From Alphaproteobacteria bacterium (GTDB lineage: Bacteria; Pseudomonadota; Alphaproteobacteria; Micavibrionales; CSBR16-224): a DNA stretch of 18,568 nucleotides. Positions 14,786-18,568 of this stretch are shown here, one piece after another. Position numbers and translations under genes: made by a program. The stretch is from NCBI GenBank assembly GCA_007116755.1, contig SKHU01000190.1, positions 1 through 18,568 on the forward strand. Reading direction: 5' to 3'. Within the stretch, counting starts at the first letter, position 1; the number at the start of each line of letters is the position of its first letter. Below the pieces are notes generated by a model. It was given only the letters and a program-made list of their open reading frames with translations, searched no databases and was not told the DNA's origin.

Positions 14786-15322
14786 ATGGCGCAGAACATC
14801 ACAAAAAATATCGTCCTTGTCGGGTTGATGGGCGCCGGAAAGACCAGAATAGGGCGGGAAATCGCGAAAGTATTCCGGATTCCCTTTATTGATGCCGACC
14901 GCGAGATCGAGGCGGCGGCGGGATGTTCGGTTCAGGAGATTTTTGCACTGTATGGCGAGGACGGATTTCGGGAAGGGGAGGTGCGTGTTATCGAGCGCTT
15001 GCTGCAGGACGGTCCGGTTGTTCTGGCCACGGGGGGCGGGGCGTTTATGAACGAAACAACACGCGCGAATATCGCGAAATCTTCCGTATCGGTCTGGCTG
15101 AAAGCCGATCTTGACCTTCTGGTGGAGCGTACCTCGCGCACGTCGCACCGGCCGCTGCTGCAGAATACCGATCCGCGTGCGGTGCTGGCGGCATTGATGG
15201 AAAAACGCTATCCCGTCTATGCGCTGGCGGATGTGGCGGTGGATTGTGATGAAACCCTGTCGCCGCGTGCGATGGGACAGCGCGTCAAGGACGCGGTTCT
15301 GGAGTATCTTGCCGATGATTGA
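14786..15322 (+). CDS. aroK: Shikimate kinase
   Basis: Shikimate kinase phosphorylates shikimate at the 3-hydroxyl with ATP, the fifth step of the pathway to chorismate. The product has 178 residues, the usual size. The Walker A loop GLMGAGKT is at 13-20 and DADREIE (36-42) gives the shikimate/Mg contact D38. FREGE with R62 and the GGG motif at 83-85 bind shikimate, and R122 in the lid segment SHRPLL is the expected catalytic-lid arginine. GGAGG lies 15 bases before the ATG, longer than ideal, but no other start in frame lies closer. The 3' end overlaps aroB by 8 bases, which indicates translational coupling. Confidence 0.96.
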   Translation: MAQNITKNIVLVGLMGAGKTRIGREIAKVFRIPFIDADREIEAAAGCSVQEIFALYGEDGFREGEVRVIERLLQDGPVVLATGGGAFMNETTRANIAKSSVSVWLKADLDLLVERTSRTSHRPLLQNTDPRAVLAALMEKRYPVYALADVAVDCDETLSPRAMGQRVKDAVLEYLADD

Positions 15323-16406
15323 AACCGTGACTGTCGATACCGCCTCCGGTGCTTACCCTGTCCTGATCGGCAGCGGTCTGCTGGAGAATCTGGGGGTGCA
15401 TCTGCCGATAGAGGCCGGTCGCGGCGTTCTGATCACCGATGAAAATGTTGCACAGCATTATCGGGATACGGTACTGGCGGCGCTGGAAGCCTCCGGCTGG
15501 AAGATTCTGTGTGTCTGTACCGTTGCGGCCGGAGAGGGCAGCAAGAGCTTTGCAACTGTGGAAAAACTCTGCAACGAAATTCTGGAGAACGCAATCGACC
15601 GCGGCACGGTTGTTTTTGCGCTTGGCGGCGGTGTCGTTGGCGATCTGGCGGGTTTTGCCGCCGCGATTTTGCTGCGCGGCGTGCCGTTTGTACAAATTCC
15701 GACAACGCTGCTGGCGCAGGTGGACAGCTCCGTCGGCGGCAAGACGGGAATCAACGCGCCATCGGGTAAAAACCTGATCGGCGCGTTTTACCAGCCCAAA
15801 GCCGTTATCATTGATACGGATACGCTGAAAACCCTGCCGGAACGCGAAATTAGAGCCGGATATGCGGAAATCGCCAAATACGGATTGATTTACGATGTCG
15901 CATTCTGGGACTGGTTGCAGGAAAACGTGCAGAAGCTTCTGTCCGGTGACAGCGCCGCGCTGCGCCGCGCTGTAGCGCGCAGCTGTGCAATCAAGGCCGA
16001 AATTGTCGCCAAAGACGAAAAGGAAACGGACGATATCCGTGCGCTTTTGAATTTCGGTCATACATTCGGCCATGCGCTGGAACGTGCGGCGGAATATGAT
16101 GACAGGCTCCGCCACGGCGAGGCGGTTGCCGTCGGGATGGTGATGGCGGCGAATCTGTCGGAATCGCTGGCGCTGTGTCCTCAAGGCACGGCAGAGGATA
16201 TTGCCGACCATCTGCGCAGCGCCGGTCTTCCGGTCAAGCCGCCGTTTTCGATTGCGCCGCAGGAAATGATGGATTATATGCGCTATGATAAAAAAAGCCG
16301 CGCGGGGGTTTTGCGTTTCGTGCTGCTGTGGGAGATCGGGCGGGCTTTTGTCGGTGACGGCGTTTCGGAAGACAGTCTTACGGGCGTTTTGCGCAAATGT
16401 TTATAA
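15315..16406 (+). CDS. aroB: 3-dehydroquinate synthase
   Basis: AroB converts DAHP to 3-dehydroquinate, the second shikimate-pathway step, using NAD and a divalent metal. From the ATG at 15315, which overlaps the aroK stop, the protein has 363 residues, as usual. The frame is open further upstream, but that part lies inside aroK and has no family resemblance. The NAD-binding GGGVVGD (104-110), the DSSVGGKTGIN block (137-147) and the metal ligands E185, H249 (NFGHTFGHALE) and H267 (LRHGEAV) are all present. It is the second gene of the aroK-aroB unit, and the CorC-like gene follows after 35 bases with no terminator between. Confidence 0.97.
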   Translation: MIETVTVDTASGAYPVLIGSGLLENLGVHLPIEAGRGVLITDENVAQHYRDTVLAALEASGWKILCVCTVAAGEGSKSFATVEKLCNEILENAIDRGTVVFALGGGVVGDLAGFAAAILLRGVPFVQIPTTLLAQVDSSVGGKTGINAPSGKNLIGAFYQPKAVIIDTDTLKTLPEREIRAGYAEIAKYGLIYDVAFWDWLQENVQKLLSGDSAALRRAVARSCAIKAEIVAKDEKETDDIRALLNFGHTFGHALERAAEYDDRLRHGEAVAVGMVMAANLSESLALCPQGTAEDIADHLRSAGLPVKPPFSIAPQEMMDYMRYDKKSRAGVLRFVLLWEIGRAFVGDGVSEDSLTGVLRKCL

Positions 16407-16441
16407 AACGGTTTTGTTCATAACAAGGTGGTTGAAAAGCG

Positions 16442-17740
16442 ATGGAGATGCAAATTTGGGGCACGGTGCTGGCGATTTTTATTTTGCTGTGCCTGTCGGG
16501 TTTTTTTTCGGGCTCGGAAACGGCGCTGACCGCATCTTCCAAGGCGCGTATGCATGCGATGAGCCGCAAAGGGCACAAGCGCGCCGGGATTGTGCGGAAT
16601 TTGCAGGAGCAGAAAGAGCGTCTGATCGGCGCCATTCTGCTGGGTAACAACCTTGTGAATATTCTGGCCTCTGCGCTGGCAACATCGCTTTTGATTACGA
16701 TCTTCGGCGATACGGGCGTGGTCTATGCGACATTGATTATGACGCTGCTGGTGCTGGTCTTTGCCGAGGTTTTGCCGAAAACCTATGCGATCAACAATGC
16801 CGACCGCATGTCGCTGGCCGTATCGCCTTTTCTGCGGCCGCTGCTTTTTCTGCTGGCACCTATTACCGATACGGTGACCCGCATTGTCGAGGGAGTATTG
16901 CATATTTTCGGTGTCAAGCTGGAACATGAGGAAGAGGATGAAGACGCGCATATCGAATTGCGCGGCGCGATCGATCTGCAGCGTCAAAGCACGGAAGAGG
17001 TGGAAAAGGCCGAGGCACATGCAATGCTGCGCTCGATTCTTGATCTGGCCGATGTCGATGTCGCCGATATCATGGTGCACCGTCGCAACGTTATGATGGT
17101 TGATGCGGGGCAGGAGATGGCATCGCTGGTCGAGGAGGTTCTGAGCAGCCCCTATACGCGGCTGCCGGTCTGGAAAGACAAGTCCGACAACATCATCGGC
17201 GTGCTGCACACGAAAATGCTGCTGCGCGAACTCAACCGCTGTGAAGGCGATTTGAAGGAGTTTAATCTGGAGAATTGCATGTTCGAACCGTGGTTTATTC
17301 CCGAATCCACAACCCTGTTCGACCAGTTGCAGGAATTCCGCCGCCGCCGCGAGCATTTCGCGCTGATGGTCGATGAATACGGCAGTTTTGTCGGTGTGGT
17401 GACGCTGGAGGATATTCTGGAGGAGATCGTCGGTGAAATCACAGACGAGCATGATATTGCCGCCATCCAGACGCGTTATCAGCCCGATGGCAGCTATCTG
17501 ATCGACGGCAAGGCGACGATCCGCGATCTGAACCGCCAGTTTGACTGGGAATTGCCGGATGAGGATTACGCAACGCTGGCCGGGCTTATTCTGCACGAAA
17601 GCCAGAGCATTCCGAAAATCGGCCAGACATTCAGCTTTTTCGGTTTCCGCTTTGAAGTGCTGCGCCGCCAGCGCAACCAGATTACGCTGGTGCGCGTGAT
17701 TCCGCCGCCGCCGGAGGATGAGGAAAGCGCCGCCTCCTGA
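16442..17740 (+). CDS. CNNM/CBS domain protein, HlyC/CorC family
   Basis: This is a 432-residue membrane protein. The N-terminal DUF21 (CNNM) domain has helices at about 5-25, 60-85, 93-110 and 125-145, with the typical SGFFSGSETALTASSKARM and LGNNLVNILASALAT. It is followed by two CBS domains (IMVHRRNVMMVDAG around 214-227, and FALMVDEYGSFVGVVTLEDI) and a C-terminal CorC_HlyC domain (about 340-425) ending in a Pro/Glu-rich tail. Family members are linked to Mg2+/Co2+ efflux or resistance; the true substrate here is not shown. AAGGTGG lies 10 bases before the ATG at 16442; a second ATG at 16448 is possible. It probably extends the aroK-aroB transcript. Confidence 0.92.
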   Translation: MEMQIWGTVLAIFILLCLSGFFSGSETALTASSKARMHAMSRKGHKRAGIVRNLQEQKERLIGAILLGNNLVNILASALATSLLITIFGDTGVVYATLIMTLLVLVFAEVLPKTYAINNADRMSLAVSPFLRPLLFLLAPITDTVTRIVEGVLHIFGVKLEHEEEDEDAHIELRGAIDLQRQSTEEVEKAEAHAMLRSILDLADVDVADIMVHRRNVMMVDAGQEMASLVEEVLSSPYTRLPVWKDKSDNIIGVLHTKMLLRELNRCEGDLKEFNLENCMFEPWFIPESTTLFDQLQEFRRRREHFALMVDEYGSFVGVVTLEDILEEIVGEITDEHDIAAIQTRYQPDGSYLIDGKATIRDLNRQFDWELPDEDYATLAGLILHESQSIPKIGQTFSFFGFRFEVLRRQRNQITLVRVIPPPPEDEESAAS

Positions 17741-17834
17741 TCCCGCGTATCTTCTCAATAGCGTTCCGTTTTCTTCCGTGCTAGGATAAGGGCGAATTTC
17801 CTATAGATACATCTTAGCAAAGCGGCCTTGAAAA

Positions 17835-18568
17835 ATGTCCGAAGAAAACGACAATACCGACGACAGTCAGAAGACGGAAGAACCGTCGCGAAAAAAGCTG
17901 GAGGATGCCCGAAGGCGCGGGCAGGTCGTGCTGAGCCGTGAAGTTAATAATTGGGTGATGCTGTTTACCGGTGCGCTGATTGTGGCGATGCTTAGCCCCT
18001 ATCTGCTCGGCAGTATGAAGGACACGCTGCGTATTTTTATCGCCGAGCCGCATCTGCTGCCGGCCGATCCCAACGGCTTTCTTCTGCTGTCCGAAGGTCT
18101 GGCGCGTGAAATTCTGTCAATCTGGTTCCTGCCGCTTTTGCTGTTGTTTATCGCCGCGATTTTAGGGCCGTTTGTGCAGATCGGGCCGTTATTCTCGGCG
18201 GAATCCATGAAGCCGAAACTTAGCAAAATCTCGATCATCAATGGCGCAAAACGGCTGTTTTCGGCGCGGTCGCTGATGGAATTCGTCAAGGGCGTTCTGA
18301 AACTGTCGATTATCAGCATTGTCGGTGTCGCCGTTCTGTATCCCGCCTATCCGACGATTGAAAGAATGATTTATCTGGAATTTTCCAATGTGCTGGAAGA
18401 GATATATTTTTTACTGCTCAGGCTTCTGGCAGCGGTGATTGCGGTTCTGACCGTGGTGGCGGTGATCGATTATATTTTCCAGCGTGCCGATTTCATGAAA
18501 AAAATGCGCATGAGCCGTCAGGAACTCAAGGAAGAATATAAACAGACCGAAGGGGATCCGCAGGTGCG
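17835..18568 (+). CDS. flhB: Flagellar type III export protein FlhB, 5' part
   Basis: FlhB is an inner-membrane component of the flagellar export gate and switches substrate specificity from rod/hook to filament proteins. The window holds 244 codons before it ends, with no frameshift. The N-terminus shows the family signature EEPSRKKLEDARRRGQV followed by SREV. Four hydrophobic segments follow at about 37-60, 92-112, 150-170 and 185-216. The last visible part contains DFMKKMRMSRQELKEEYKQ then TEGDP, the start of the cytoplasmic domain. The autocleavage motif NPTH must lie beyond the edge. No strong Shine-Dalgarno sequence precedes the ATG. A TATAGA at 17802-17807 could be a -10 box. The homologous type III secretion proteins (YscU/SctU) are a less likely alternative. 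Confidence 0.93.
   Translation, partial: MSEENDNTDDSQKTEEPSRKKLEDARRRGQVVLSREVNNWVMLFTGALIVAMLSPYLLGSMKDTLRIFIAEPHLLPADPNGFLLLSEGLAREILSIWFLPLLLLFIAAILGPFVQIGPLFSAESMKPKLSKISIINGAKRLFSARSLMEFVKGVLKLSIISIVGVAVLYPAYPTIERMIYLEFSNVLEEIYFLLLRLLAAVIAVLTVVAVIDYIFQRADFMKKMRMSRQELKEEYKQTEGDPQV

Overview
The window looks like a stretch of an alphaproteobacterial chromosome. The evidence is an alphaproteobacterial-type DksA with only one zinc-ligand cysteine, a DUF4167 protein directly after prmC, the DUF58 / BatA-DUF4159 / VWA membrane-protein cluster, xerD next to accA with aroK-aroB on the other side, and a CorC-family gene followed by flhB. Coding DNA is moderately GC-rich and intergenic DNA is clearly AT-rich. 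The flagellar export gene flhB points to a motile cell. A deep-branching group (Rhodospirillales- or Micavibrio-like) is a guess only. I see no tRNA, rRNA, insertion sequence, phage gene or CRISPR array.

Layout. (1) Positions 1-107 hold the 5' end of an unidentified gene on the minus strand, divergent from xseA. (2) Positions 252-7449 form one plus-strand run: xseA (exonuclease VII large subunit), a DUF58 protein, a 923-residue BatA-like/DUF4159 membrane protein and a 696-residue VWA/amidotransferase-like membrane protein. It ends at a strong hairpin (7472-7503) that probably also serves the convergent dksA. (3) Positions 7526-9483 are on the minus strand: dksA, then mscS followed by a GNAT acetyltransferase as a two-gene unit. 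(4) prmC starts from a promoter that overlaps the mscS promoter and is followed by a DUF4167 gene and a SAM-dependent methyltransferase (9571-11804). (5) accA and xerD lie on the minus strand (11840-13877), separated by an excellent intrinsic terminator. (6) The interval 13878-14785 is mostly non-coding but holds a 53-codon membrane-protein gene on the minus strand at 14207-14368. Its right part is very AT-rich and ends in a good aroK promoter. (7) aroK and aroB overlap by 8 bases and are followed by a CorC/HlyC-type CNNM-CBS protein and the first two thirds of flhB, which runs off the window.

Functional picture. Most genes are housekeeping: DNA repair, stringent-response transcription control, release-factor methylation, fatty-acid synthesis initiation, chromosome dimer resolution and the shikimate pathway. 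The least understood part is the DUF58 / BatA-DUF4159 / VWA trio, which resembles MoxR-linked complexes but has no MoxR ATPase gene beside it here. I did not find a clearly new system. The best leads are this trio and the small membrane protein between xerD and aroK.
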